NCBI GenBank assembly: GCA_963555705.1
Contig: OY743180.1
Location: 36,054,129 to 36,118,128, forward strand
Source of the DNA: Ligustrum vulgare
Taxonomy: Eukaryota > Streptophyta > Magnoliopsida > Lamiales > Oleaceae
Length of the DNA: 64,000 nucleotides
Reading direction: 5' to 3'
Shown: positions 36,901 to 51,700 of the stretch, piece by piece
Layout: every line of letters begins with the position of its first letter
Position numbering within the stretch: position 1 is the stretch's first letter
Notes under the pieces: generated by a model
The model's input: the letters and a program-made list of their open reading frames with translations, nothing else
Databases searched by the model: none
What the model was told of the DNA's origin: nothing
Translations under genes and position numbers: made by a program

Positions 36901-39900
36901 ATAAGCAACTAGGTTGTCGGCATACAAGTGTGTAGTGTTAAAACCATTCAAAAAGACCAGTATTCTACGAGTTCGTCTTCTGCAATCAATACAAATATTT
37001 AATCATTGTCAAGCAAATCTTAAATAATATTTTTAAGTATACAAAAATAAACTTTACAATAATAAATCTATTGCAATACTAAAATATGAAATTTCATAAA
37101 CTTGTCTTACTCCAAATAAAAAAAATTTCAGTAGCAGTTCCTAACAATTGTTACTCTGAATCCCATATTTGTTAAACAATAGTTCCTATTTCCACTTTTA
37201 CTCGTACATCGACATACCTACCCAAGGTCCTTCCCCTATCCGAATAAAAGTTACCAATTTCTTCAACTCCCGGTCCGACTCCTATTAATTCAGGAAATCT
37301 ACTTCAAACATGCAATAATAATTAATTCAAAACTGAAAACAAAATCTAAAGGACCATAAGAATTTAAATAAATAAACTACTTCCTTTACGAGAAGTACGG
37401 TTGTAGCCAGTCCAAGTGTCCATATTGAAAAGCATCCCGAAATGACAACTATTCTACGAGAACAGCAAATGTAATCGTTAATAACAATCTTTATCAAGCA
37501 AATCTTTACAAATATTTTAAAGAAAATAATAGTAAACAATGTAATAATACATATACTGCAATACAAGAAGATGAAATTTCATACACTACTCTTACTTCTA
37601 CATATGAAATTTTAATAACCGCTCCAACCTATTGTTACTCTTACCCCCATTCGTTAAATTTAGTGTCTACTTCAGCTATTACTCAAACTGTGACTTACCA
37701 ACTCCTACAACATCCCGTACTCGTATAATAGTTATTACTCACTTCACTCCTACTCCGACTCCTATTAACTCAAGTAATCTACGTCGAACATACACTAATT
37801 ATAAATTCAATATTAAAAAATAAATCGAACTGGCCATAATAAACATTTCACTAAAAGAAATAATTCCCTTATAAGCAACTAGGTTGTCGGCATATCAAGT
37901 GTGGAGTGTTAAGACCATTCCAAAAGACCAGTATTCTACGAGCACGTCTTCTGCAATCAATACAAATATTTAATCATTGTCAAGTAAATCTTAAATAATA
38001 TTTTAATGTATACAAAAATAAACTTTACAATAATAAATCTATTGCAATACTAAAATATGAAATTTCATAAACTTGTCTTACTCCAAATAAAAAAACTTTC
38101 AGTAGCAGTTCCTAACAATTGTTACTCGTACATCGACATACCTACCCCAGGTCCTTACCCTATCCGAATAAAAGTTACCAACTTCTTCAACTCCCAGTCC
38201 GACTCCTATTAGCTCAGGAAATCTACTTCAAACATACAATAATAATGAATTCAAAACTGAAAAAAAAATCTAAAGGACCATAAGAATTTAAATAAATAAA
38301 CTACTTCCTTTACGAGAAGTACGGTTGTAGCCAGTCCAAGCGTCCATATTGAAAAGCATCCCGAAATGACAACTATTCTACGAGAACAGCCAATGTAATC
38401 GTTAATAACAATCTTTATCAAGCAAATCTTTACAAATATTTTAAAGAAAATAATAGTAAACAATGTAATAATACATATACTGCAATACAAGAAGATGAAA
38501 TTTCATACACTACTCTTACTTCTACTTATGAAATTTTAATAACCGCTCCAACCTATTGTTACTCTTACCCCCATTCGTTAAATTTAGTGTCTACTTCAGC
38601 TATTACTCCAACTGTGACTTACCAACTTCTACGACATCCCGTACTCGTATAATAGTTATTACTCACTTCACTCCTACTCCGACTCCTATTAACTCAAGTA
38701 ATCTGCGTCAAACATACACTAATTATAAATTCGATATTAAAAACTAAATCGAACTGGCCATAATAAACATTTCACTAAAAGAAATAATTCCCTTATAAGC
38801 AACTAGGTTGTCGGCATATCAAGTGTGTAGTGTTAAAACCATTCAAAAAGACCAGTATTCTACGAGGTCGTCTTCTGTAATCAATACAAATATTTAATCA
38901 TTGTCAAGCAAATCTTAAATAATATTTTAAAGTATACAAAAATAAACTTTACAATAATAAATCTATTGCAATACTAAAATATGAAATTTCATAAACTTGT
39001 CTTACTCCAAATAAAAAAACTTTCAGTAGCAGTTCCTAACAATTGTTACTCGTACATCGACATACCTACCCCAGGTCCTTACCCTATCCGAATAAAAGTT
39101 ACCAACTTCTTCAACTCCCAGTCCGACTCCTATTAGCTCAGGAAATCTACTTCAAACATACAATAATAATGAATTCAAAACTGAAAACAAAATCTAAAGG
39201 ACCATAAGAATTTAAATAAATAAACTACTTCCTTTACGAGAAGTACGGTTGTAGCCAGTCCAAGCGTCCATATTGAAAAGCATCCCGAAATGACAACTAT
39301 TCTACGAGAACAGCCAATGTAATCGTTAATAACAATCTTTATCAAGCAAATCTTTACAAATATTTTAAAGAAAATAATAGTAAACAATGTAATAATACAT
39401 ATACTGCAATACAAGAAGATGAAATTTCATACACTACTCTTACTTCTACTTATGAAATTTTAATAACCGCTCCAACCTATTGTTACTCTTACCCCCATTC
39501 GTTAAATTTAGTGTCTACTTCAGCTATTACTCCAACTGTGACTTACCAACTTCTACGACATCCCGTACTCGTATAATAGTTATTACTCACTTCACTCCTA
39601 CTCCGACTCCTATTAACTCAAGTAATCTGCGTCAAACATACACTAATTATAAATTCGATATTAAAAACTAAATTGAACTGGCCATAATAAACATTTCACT
39701 AAAAGAAATAATTCCCTTATAAGCAACTAGGTTGTCGGCATATCAAGTGTGGAGTGTTAAGACCATTCCAAAAGACCAGTATTCTACGAGCACGTCTTCT
39801 GCAATCAATACAAATATTTAATCATTGTCAAGCAAATCTTATATAATATTTTAAAGTATACAAAAATAAACTTTGCAATAATAAATCTATTGCAATACTA

Positions 39901-41987
39901 AAATATGAAATTTCATAAACTTGTCTTACTCCAAATAAAAAAACTTTCAGTAGCAGTTCCTAACAATTGTTACTCGTACATCGACATACCTACCCCAGGT
40001 CCTTACCCTATCCGAATAAAAGTTACCAACTTCTTCAACTCCCAGTCCGACTCCTATTAGCTCAGAAAATCTACTTCAAACATACAATAATAATGAATTC
40101 AAAACTGAAAAAAAAATCTTAAGGACCATAAGAATTTAAATAAATAAACTACTTCCTTTACGAGAAGTACGGTTGTAGCCAGTCCAAGCGTCCATATTGA
40201 AAAGCATCCCGAAATGACAACTATTCTACGAGAACAGCCAATGTAATCGTTAATAACAATCTTTATCAAGCAAATCTTTACAAATATTTTAAAGAAAATA
40301 ATAGTAAACAATGTAATAATACATATACTGCAATACAAGAAGATGAAATTTCATACACTACTCTTACTTCTACTTATGAAATTTTAATAACCGCTCCAAC
40401 CTATTGTTACTCTTACCCCCATTCGTTAAATTTAGTGTCTACTTCAGCTATTACTCCAACTGTGACTTACCAACTTCTACGACATCCCGTACTCGTATAA
40501 TAGTTATTACTCACTTCACTCCTACTCCGACTCCTATTAACTCAAGTAATCTGCGTCAAACATACACTAATTATAAATTCGATATTAAAAACTAAATCGA
40601 ACTGGCCATAATAAACATTTCACTAAAAGAAATAATTCCCTTATAAGCAACTAGGTTGTCGGCATATCAAGTGTGTAGTGTTAAAACCATTCAAAAAGAC
40701 CAGTATTCTACGAGGTCGTCTTCTGTAATCAATACAAATATTTAATCATTGTCAAGCAAATCTTAAATAATATTTTAAAGTATACAAAAATAAACTTTAC
40801 AATAATAAATCTATTGCAATACTAAAATATGAAATTTCATAAACTTGTCTTACTCCAAATAAAAAAACTTTCAGTAGCAGTTCCTAACAATTGTTACTCG
40901 TACATCGACATACCTACCCCAGGTCCTTACCCTATCCGAATAAAAGTTACCAACTTCTTCAACTCCCAGTCCGACTCCTATTAGCTCAGGAAATCTACTT
41001 CAAACATACAATAATAATGAATTCAAAACTGAAAACAAAATCTAAAGGACCATAAGAATTTAAATAAATAAACTACTTCCTTTACGAGAAGTACGGTTGT
41101 AGCCAGTCCAAGCGTCCATATTGAAAAGCATCCCGAAATGACAACTATTCTACGAGAACAGCCAATGTAATCGTTAATAACAATCTTTATCAAGCAAATC
41201 TTTACAAATATTTTAAAGAAAATAATAGTAAACAATGTAATATTACATATACTGCAATACAAGAAGATGAAATTTCATACACTACTCTTACTTCTACTTA
41301 TGAAATTTTAATAACCGCTCCAACCTATTGTTACTCTTACCCCCATTCGTTAAATTTAGTGTCTACTTCAGCTATTACTCCAACTGTGACTTACCAACTT
41401 CTACGACATCCCGTACTCGTATAATAGTTATTACTCACTTCACTCCTACTCCGACTCCTATTAACTCAAGTAATCTGCGTCAAACATACACTAATTATAA
41501 ATTCGATATTAAAAACTAAATCGAACTGGCCATAATAAACATTTCACTAAAAGAAATAATTCCCTTATAAGCAACTAGGTTGTCGGCATACAAGTGTGTA
41601 GTGTTAAAACCATTCAAAAAGACCAGTATTCTACGAGTTCGTCTTCTGCAATCAATACAAATATTTAATCATTGTCAAGCAAATCTTAAATAATATTTTT
41701 AAGTATACAAAAATAAACTTTACAATAATAAATCTATTGCAATACTAAAATATGAAATTTCATAAACTTGTCTTACTCCAAATAAAAAATTTTCAGTAGC
41801 AGTTCCTAACAATTGTTACTCTGAATCCCATATTTGTTAAACTTTAGTTCCTATTTCCACTTTTACTCGTACATCGACATACCTACCCCCGGTCCTTCCC
41901 CTATTCGAATAAAAGTTACCAACTTCTTCAACTCCCAGTCCGACTCCTATTAACTCAGGAAATCTACTTCAAACATACAATAATAAT

Positions 41988-44900
41988 GAATTCAAAACTG
42001 AAAACAAAATCTAAAGGGCCATAAGAATTTAAATAAATAAACTACTTCCCTTACGAGAAATACGGTTGTAGCCAGTCCAAGCGTCCATATTGAAAAGCAT
42101 CCCGTAAAGAGAAGTATTCTACGAAAACAGCTTATGTAATCGTTAATAACAATCTTTCTCAAGCAAATCTTATAAAATATTTTAAAGAATACAATGCTAA
42201 ACAATGCAATAATACATATACAGCAATACAAGAAGATGACATTTCATACACTACTCTTACTTCTACTTATTAAATTTTAATAACCGCTCCAACCTATTGT
42301 TACTCTCACCCCCATTCCTTAAATTTAGTGTCTACTTCAGCTATTACTCCAACTGTGACTTACCAACTTCTACGACATCCCGTACTCGTATAATAGTTAT
42401 TACTCACTTCACTCCTACTCCGACTCCTATTAACTCAAGTAATCTACGTCAAACATACACTAATTATAAATTCAATATTAAAAACTAAATCGAACTGGCC
42501 ATAATAAACATTTCACTAAAAGAATTAATTCCCTTATAAGCAACTAGGTTGTCGGCATATCAAGTGTGTAGTGTTAAAACCATTCCATAAGACCAGTATT
42601 CTGAGAGCACTTCTTCTGCAATCAATACAAATATTTAATCATTGTCAAGCAAATCTTAAATAATATTTTAAAGTATACAAAAATAAACTTTACAATAATA
42701 AATCTATTGCAATACTAAAATATGAAATTTCATAAACTTGTCTTACTCCAAATAAAAAAATTTCAGTAGCAGTTCCTAACAATTGTTACTCTGAATCCCA
42801 TATTTGTTAAACTTTAGTTCCTATTTCCACTTTTACTCGTACATCGACATACCTACCCCCGGTCCTTCCCCTATTCGAATAAAAGTTACCAACTTCTTCA
42901 ACTCCCAGTCCGACTCCTATTAACTCAGGAAATCTACTTCAAACATACAATAATAATGAATTCAAAACTGAAAACAAAATCTAAAGGGCCATAAGAATTT
43001 AAATAAATAAACTACTTCCCTTACGAGAAATACGGTTGTAGCCAGTCCAAGCGTCCATATTGAAAAGCATCCCGTAAAGAGAAGTATTCTACGAAAACAG
43101 CTTATGTAATCGTTAATAACAATCTTTCTCAAGCAAATCTTATAAAATATTTTAAAGAATACAATGCTAAACAATGCAATAATACATATACAGCAATACA
43201 AGAAGATGACATTTCATACACTACTCTTACTTCTACTTATTAAATTTTAATAACCGCTCCAACCTATTGTTACTCTCACCCCCATTCCTTAAATTTAGTG
43301 TCTACTTCAGCTATTACTCCAACTGTGACTTACCAACTTCTACGACATCCCGTACTCGTATAATAGTTATTACTCACTTCACTCCTACTCCGACTCCTAT
43401 TAACTCAAGTAATCTACGTCAAACATACACTAATTATAAATTCAATATTAAAAACTAAATCGAACTGGCCATAATAAACATTTCACTAAAAGAATTAATT
43501 CCCTTATAAGCAACTAGGTTGTCGGCATATCAAGTGTGTAGTGTTAAAACCATTCCATAAGACCAGTATTCTGAGAGCACTTCTTCTGCAATCAATACAA
43601 ATATTTAATCATTGTCAAGCAAATCTTAAATAATATTTTAAAGTATACAAAAATAAACTTTACAATAATAAATCTATTGCAATACTAAAATATGAAATTT
43701 CATAAACTTGTCTTACTCCAAATAAAAAAATTTCAGTAGCAGTTCCTAACAATTGTTACTCTGAATCCCATATTTGTTAAACTTTAGTTCCTATTTCCAC
43801 TTTTACTCGTACATCGACATACCTACCCCCGGTCCTTCCCCTATTCGAATAAAAGTTACCAACTTCTTCAACTCCCAGTCCGACTCCTATTAACTCAGGA
43901 AATCTACTTCAAACATACAATAATAATGAATTCAAAACTGAAAACAAAATCTAAAGGGCCATAAGAATTTAAATAAATAAACTACTTCCCTTACGAGAAA
44001 TACGGTTGTAGCCAGTCCAAGCGTCCATATTGAAAAGCATCCCGTAAAGAGAAGTATTCTACGAAAACAGCTTATGTAATCGTTAATAACAATCTTTCTC
44101 AAGCAAATCTTATAAAATATTTTAAAGAATACAATGCTAAACAATGCAATAATACATATACAGCAATACAAGAAGATGACATTTCATACACTACTCTTAC
44201 TTCTACTTATTAAATTTTAATAACCGCTCCAACCTATTGTTACTCTCACCCCCATTCCTTAAATTTAGTGTCTACTTCAGCTATTACTCCAACTGTGACT
44301 TACCAACTTCTACGACATCCCGTACTCGTATAATAGTTATTACTCACTTCACTCCTACTCCGACTCCTATTAACTCAAGTAATCTACGTCAAACATACAC
44401 TAATTATAAATTCAATATTAAAAACTAAATCGAACTGGCCATAATAAACATTTCACTAAAAGAATTAATTCCCTTATAAGCAACTAGGTTGTCGGCATAT
44501 CAAGTGTGTAGTGTTAAAACCATTCCATAAGACCAGTATTCTGAGAGCACTTCTTCTGCAATCAATACAAATATTTAATCATTGTCAAGCAAATCTTAAA
44601 TAATATTTTAAAGTATACAAAAATAAACTTTACAATAATAAATCTATTGCAATACTAAAATATGAAATTTCATAAACTTGTCTTACTCCAAATAAAAAAA
44701 TTTCAGTAGCAGTTCCTAACAATTGTTACTCTGAATCCCATATTTGTTAAACTTTAGTTCCTATTTCCACTTTTACTCGTACATCGACATACCTACCCCC
44801 GGTCCTTCCCCTATTCGAATAAAAGTTACCAACTTCTTCAACTCCCAGTCCGACTCCTATTAACTCAGGAAATCTACTTCAAACATACAATAATAATGAA

Positions 44901-45863
44901 TTCAAAACTGAAAACAAAATCTAAAGGGCCATAAGAATTTAAATAAATAAACTACTTCCCTTACGAGAAATACGGTTGTAGCCAGTCCAAGCGTCCATAT
45001 TGAAAAGCATCCCGTAAAGAGAAGTATTCTACGAAAACAGCTTATGTAATCGTTAATAACAATCTTTCTCAAGCAAATCTTATAAAATATTTTAAAGAAT
45101 ACAATGCTAAACAATGCAATAATACATATACAGCAATACAAGAAGATGACATTTCATACACTACTCTTACTTCTACTTATTAAATTTTAATAACCGCTCC
45201 AACCTATTGTTACTCTCACCCCCATTCCTTAAATTTAGTGTCTACTTCAGCTATTACTCCAACTGTGACTTACCAACTTCTACGACATCCCGTACTCGTA
45301 TAATAGTTATTACTCACTTCACTCCTACTCCGACTCCTATTAACTCAAGTAATCTACGTCAAACATACACTAATTATAAATTCAATATTAAAAACTAAAT
45401 CGAACTGGCCATTACATTTCACTAAAAGAATTAATTCCCTTATAAGCAACTAGGTTGTCGGCATATCAAGTGTGTAGTGTTAAAACCATTCCAAAAGACC
45501 AGTATTCTGAGAGCACTTCTTCTGCAATCAATAATAATATTTAATCATTGTCAAGCAAATCTTAAATAATATTTTAAAGTATACAAAAATAAACTTTACA
45601 ATAATAAATCTATTGCAATACTAAAATATGAAATTTCATAAACTTGTCTAACTCCAAATAAAAAAATTTCAGTAGCAGTTCCTAACAATTGTTACTCTGA
45701 ATCCCATATTTGTTAAACTTTAGTTCCTATTTCCACGTTTACTCGTACATCGACATACCTACCCCAGGTCCTTCCCCTATTCGAATAAAAGTTACCAACT
45801 TCTTCAACTCCCAGTCCGAATCCTATTAACTCAGGAAATCTACTTCAAACATACAATAATAAT
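41988..45863 (+). repeat. Units 43-46: four consecutive near-identical alpha units
   Basis: Units start at 41988, 42958, 43928 and 44898 (970, 970, 970 and 966 bp). By eye the first three are indistinguishable apart from the 3' end of each B. Units 43-45 carry ccattccataagacc in B, a rare mark elsewhere restricted to a few units. The fourth has the 4-bp deletion ggccattacattt. Such a run of one type suggests very recent local amplification. Confidence 0.88.
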
Positions 45864-48753
45864 GAATTCAAAACTGAAAACAAAATCTAAAGGGCCATAA
45901 GAATTAAAATAAATAAACTACTTCCCTTACGAGAAGTACGGTTGTAGCCAGTCCTAGCGTCCATATTGAAAAGCATCCCGAAATGACAAGTATTCTACGA
46001 AAACAGCTTATGTAATCGTTAATAACAATCTTTCTCAAGCAAATCTTAACAAATATTTTAAAGAAAATAATAGCAATACAAGAAGATGAAATTTCATACA
46101 CTACTCTTACTTCTACTTATGAAATTTTAATAACCGCTCCATCCTATTGTTGCTCTTACCCCCATTCGTTAAATTTAGTGTCTACTTCAGCTATTACTCA
46201 AACTGTGACTTACCAACTCCTACAACATCCCGTACTCGTATAATAGTTATTACTCACTTCACTCCTACTCCGATTCCTATTGACTCAAGTAATCTACGTC
46301 AAACATTCACTAATTATAAATTCAATATTAAAAACTAAATCGAACTGGCCATAATAAACATTTCACTAAAAGAAATAATTCCCTTATAAGCAACTAGGTT
46401 GTCGGCATATCAAGTGTGTAGTGTTAAAATCATTCCAAAATACCAGTATTCTGAGAGCACGTCTTCTGCAATCAATACAAATATTTAATCATTGTCAAGC
46501 AAATCTTAAATAATATTTTAAAGTATACAAAAATAAACTTTACAATAATAAATCTATTGCAATACTAAAATATGAAATTTCATAAACTTGTCTTACTCCA
46601 AATAAAAAAATTTCAGTAGCAGTTCCTAACAATTGTTACTCTTAATCCCATATTTGTTAAACTTTAGTTCCTATTTCCACTTTTACTCGTATGTACATCG
46701 ACATACCTACCCAAGGTCCTTCCCCTATCCGAATAAAAGTTACAACCTTCTTCAACTCCCAGTTCGATTCCTATTAACTCAGGAAATCTACTTCAAACAT
46801 ACAATAATAATGAATTCAAAACTGAAAACAAAATCTAAAGGGCCATAAGAATTAAAATAAATAAACTACTTCCCTTACGAGAAGTACGGTTGTAGCCAGT
46901 CCAAGCGTCCATATTGAAAAGCATCCCGAAATGACAAGTATTCTACGAAAACAGCCTATGTAATCGTTAATAACAATCCTTCTCAAGCAAATCTTAACAA
47001 ATATTTTAAAGAAAATAATAGTTAACAATGTAATAATACATATACAGCAATACAAGAAGATGAAATTTCATACACTACTCTTGATTCTACTTATGAAATT
47101 TTAATAACCGCTCCAACCTATTGTTGCTCTTACCCCCATTCGTTAAATTTAGTGTCTACTTCAGCTATTACTCCAACTGTGACTTACCAACTCCTACAAC
47201 ATCACGTACTCGTATAAAAGTTATTACTCACTTCACTCCTACTCCGACTCCTATTAACTCAAGTAATTTACGTCAAACATAAACTAATTATAAATTCAAA
47301 ATTAAAAAATTAAATCGAACTGGCCATAATAAACATTTCACTAAAAGAATTAATTCCCGCATAAGCAACTAGGTTGTCGGCATATCAAGTGTGTAGTGTT
47401 AAAACCATTCCAAAAGACCAGTATTCTACGAGCACGTCTTCTGCAATCAATACAAATATTTAATCATTGTCAAGCAAATCTTAAATAATATTTTAAAGTA
47501 TACAAAAATAAACTTTACAATAATAAATCTATTGCAATACTAAAATATGAAATTTCATAAACTTGTCTTACTCCAAATAAAAAAAATTTCAGTAGCAGTT
47601 CCTAACAATTGTTACTCTGAATCCCATATGTGTTAAACAATAGTTCCTATTTCCACTTTTACTCGTACATCGACATACCTACCCAAGGTCCTTCCCCTAT
47701 CCGAATAAAAGTTACCAACTTCTTCAACTCCCGGCCTGACTCCTATTAACTCAGGAAATCTACTTCAAACATGCAATAATAATTAATTCAAAACTGAAAA
47801 CAAAATCTAAAGGACCATAAGAATTTAAATAAATAAACTACTTCCTTTACGAGAAGTACGGTTGTAGCCAGTCCAAGTGTCCATATTGAAAAGCATCCCG
47901 AAATGACAACTATTCTACGAGAACAGCAAATGTAATCGTTAATAACAATCTTTATCAAGCAAATCTTAACAAATATTTTAAAGAAAATAATAGTAAACAA
48001 TGTAATAATACATATACAGCAATACAAGAAGATGAAATTTCATACACTACTCTTACTTCTACTTATGAAATTTTAATAACCGCTCCAACCTATTGTTGCT
48101 CTTACCCCCATTCGTTAAATTTAGTGTCTACTTCAGCTATTACTCCAACTGTGACTTACCAACTCCTACAACATCCCGTACTCGTATAAAAGTTATTACT
48201 CACTTCACTCCTACTCCGACTCCTATTAACTCAAGTAATCTACGTCAAACATACACTAATTATAAATTCAATATTAAAAACTAAATCGAACTGGCCATAA
48301 TAAACATTTCACTAAAAGAATTAATTCCCGCATAAGCAACTAGGTTGTCGGCATATCAAGTGTGTAGTGTTAAAACCATTCCAAAAGACCAGTATTCTGA
48401 GAGCACTTCTTCTGCAATCAATAATAATATTTAATCATTGTCAAGCAAATCTTAAATAATATTTTAAAGTATACAAAAATAAACTTTACAATAATAAATC
48501 TATTGCAATACTAAAATATGAAATTTCATAAACTTGTCTAACTCCAAATAAAAAAATTTCAGTAGCAGTTCCTAACAATTGTTACTCTGAATCCCATATT
48601 TGTTAAACTTTAGTTCCTATTTCCACGTTTACTCGTACATCGACATACCTACCCCAGGTCCTTCCCCTATTCGAATAAAAGTTACCAACTTCTTCAACTC
48701 CCAGTCCGAATCCTATTAACTCAGGAAATCTACTTCAAACATACAATAATAAT
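45864..48753 (+). repeat. Units 47-49: beta-del, gamma, delta
   Basis: Units start at 45864 (948 bp), 46812 (972 bp) and 47784 (970 bp). They reproduce 21031-23920 at an exact 24833-bp offset with no net length change. The agcacgtc form near 46458 lacks the private base found in the 21.6-kb copy. Confidence 0.9.
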
Positions 48754-51700
48754 GAATTCAAAACTGAAAACAAAATCTAAAGGGCCATAAGAATTAAAAT
48801 AAATAAACTACTTCCCTTACGAGAAGTACGGTTGTAGCCAGTCCTAGCGTCCATATTGAAAAGCATCCCGAAATGACAAGTATTCTACGAAAACAGCTTA
48901 TGTAATCGTTAATAACAATCTTTCTCAAGCAAATCTTAACAAATATTTTAAAGAAAATAATAGTAAACAATGTAATAATACATATACAGCAATACAAGAA
49001 GATGAAATTTCATACACTACTCTTACTTCTACTTATGAGATTTTAATAACCGCTCCAACCTATTGTTGCTCTTACCCCCATTCGTTAAATTTAGTGTCTA
49101 CTTCAGCTATTACTCCAACTGTGACTTACCAACTCCTACAACATCCCGTACTCGTATAAAAGTTATTACTCACTTCACTCCTACTCCGACTCCTATTAAC
49201 TCAAGTAATCTACGTCAAACATACACTAATTATAAATTCAATATTAAAAACTAAATCGAACTGGCCATAATAAACATTTCACTAAAAGAATTAATTCCCG
49301 CATAAGCAACTAGGTTGTCGGCATATCAAGTGTGTAGTGTTAAAACCATTCCAAAAGACCAGTATTCTGAGAGCACTTCTTCTGCAATCAATAATAATAT
49401 TTAATCATTGTCAAGCAAATCTTAAATAATATTTTAAAGTATACAAAAATAAACTTTACAATAATAAATCTATTGCAATACTAAAATATGAAATTTCATA
49501 AACTTGTCTAACTCCAAATAAAAAAATTTCAGTAGCAGTTCCTAACAATTGTTACTCTGAATCCCATATTTGTTAAACTTTAGTTCCTATTTCCACGTTT
49601 ACTCGTACATCGACATACCTACCCCAGGTCCTTCCCCTATTCGAATAAAAGTTACCAACTTCTTCAACTCCCAGTCCGAATCCTATTAACTCAGGAAATC
49701 TACTTCAAACATACAATAATAATGAATTCAAAACTGAAAACAAAATCTAAAGGGCCATAAGAATTAAAATAAATAAACTACTTCCCTTACGAGAAGTACG
49801 GTTGTAGCCAGTCCTAGCGTCCATATTGAAAAGCATCCCGAAATGACAAGTATTCTACGAAAACAGCTTATGTAATCGTTAATAACAATCTTTCTCAAGC
49901 AAATCTTAACAAATATTTTAAAGAAAATAATAGTAAACAATGTAATAATACATATACAGCAATACAAGAAGATGAAATTTCATACACTACTCTTACTTCT
50001 ACTTATGAAATTTTAATAACCGCTCCAACCTATTGTTGCTCTTACCCCCATTCGTTAAATTTAGTGTCTACTTCAGCTATTACTCCAACTGTGACTTACC
50101 AACTCCTACAACATCCCGTACTCGTATAAAAGTTATTACTCACTTCACTCCTACTCCGACTCCTATTAACTCAAGTAATCTACGTCAAACATACACTAAT
50201 TATAAATTCAATATTAAAAACTAAATCGAACTGGCCATAATAAACATTTCACTAAAAGAATTAATTCCCGCATAAGCAACTAGGTTGTCGGCATATCAAG
50301 TGTGTAGTGTTAAAACCATTCCAAAAGACCAGTATTCTACGAGCACGTCTTCTGCAATCAATACAAATATTTAATCATTGTCAAGCAAATCTTAAATAAT
50401 ATTTTAAAGTATACAAAAATAAACTTTACAATAATAAATCTATTGCAATACTAAAATATGAAATTTCATAAACTTGTCTTACTCCAAATAAAAAATTTTC
50501 AGTAGCAGTTCCTAACAATTGTTACTCTGAATCCCATATTTGTTAAACTTTAGTTCCTATTTCCACTTTTACTCGTACATCGACATACCTACCCCCGGTC
50601 CTTCCCCTATTCGAATAAAAGTTACCAACTTCTTCAACTCCCAGTCCGACTCCTATTAACTCAGGAAATCTACTTCAAACATACAATAATAATGAATTCA
50701 AAACTGAAAACAAAATCTAAAGGGCCATAAGAATTTAAATAAATAAACTACTTCCCTTACGAGAAATACGGTTGTAGCCAGTCCAAGCGTCCATATTGAA
50801 AAGCATCCCGTAAAGAGAAGTATTCTACGAAAACAGCTTATGTAATCGTTAATAACAATCTTTCTCAAGCAAATCTTATAAAATATTTTAAAGAATACAA
50901 TGCTAAACAATGCAATAATACATATACAGCAATACAAGAAGATGACATTTCATACACTACTCTTACTTCTACTTATTAAATTTTAATAACCGCTCCAACC
51001 TATTGTTACTCTCACCCCCATTCCTTAAATTTAGTGTCTACTTCAGCTATTACTCCAACTGTGACTTACCAACTTCTACGACATCCCGTACTCGTATAAT
51101 AGTTATTACTCACTTCACTCCTACTCCGACTCCTATTAACTCAAGTAATCTACGTCAAACATACACTAATTATAAATTCAATATTAAAAACTAAATCGAA
51201 CTGGCCATAATAAACATTTCACTAAAAGAATTAATTCCCTTATAAGCAACTAGGTTGTCGGCATATCAAGTGTGTAGTGTTAAAACCATTCCATAAGACC
51301 AGTATTCTGAGAGCACTTCTTCTGCAATCAATACAAATATTTAATCATTGTCAAGCAAATCTTAAATAATATTTTAAAGTATACAAAAATAAACTTTACA
51401 ATAATAAATCTATTGCAATACTAAAATATGAAATTTCATAAACTTGTCTTACTCCAAATAAAAAAATTTCAGTAGCAGTTCCTAACAATTGTTACTCTGA
51501 ATCCCATATTTGTTAAACTTTAGTTCCTATTTCCACTTTTACTCGTACATCGACATACCTACCCCCGGTCCTTCCCCTATTCGAATAAAAGTTACCAACT
51601 TCTTCAACTCCCAGTCCGACTCCTATTAACTCAGGAAATCTACTTCAAACATACAATAATAATGAATTCAAAACTGAAAACAAAATCTAAAGGGCCATAA

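Larger units (their letters stand above)
31676..41987 (+). repeat. Units 32-42: gamma then the epsilon/924-bp block
   Basis: A gamma unit (31676, 972 bp) is followed by ten epsilon-type units at 32648, 33572, 34505, 35429, 36353, 37323, 38247, 39171, 40095 and 41019. Lengths are 924, 933, 924, 924, 970, 924, 924, 924, 924 and 969 bp. The 924-bp units lack 47 bp in B; the 933-bp unit lacks 38 bp in A. Two A subtypes alternate: cagcaaatg with taattc (32648, 37323), and cagccaatg with gaattc (the others, except gaattg at 34505). Unit 42 turns back to alpha-type sequence inside its B monomer. Confidence 0.9.
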
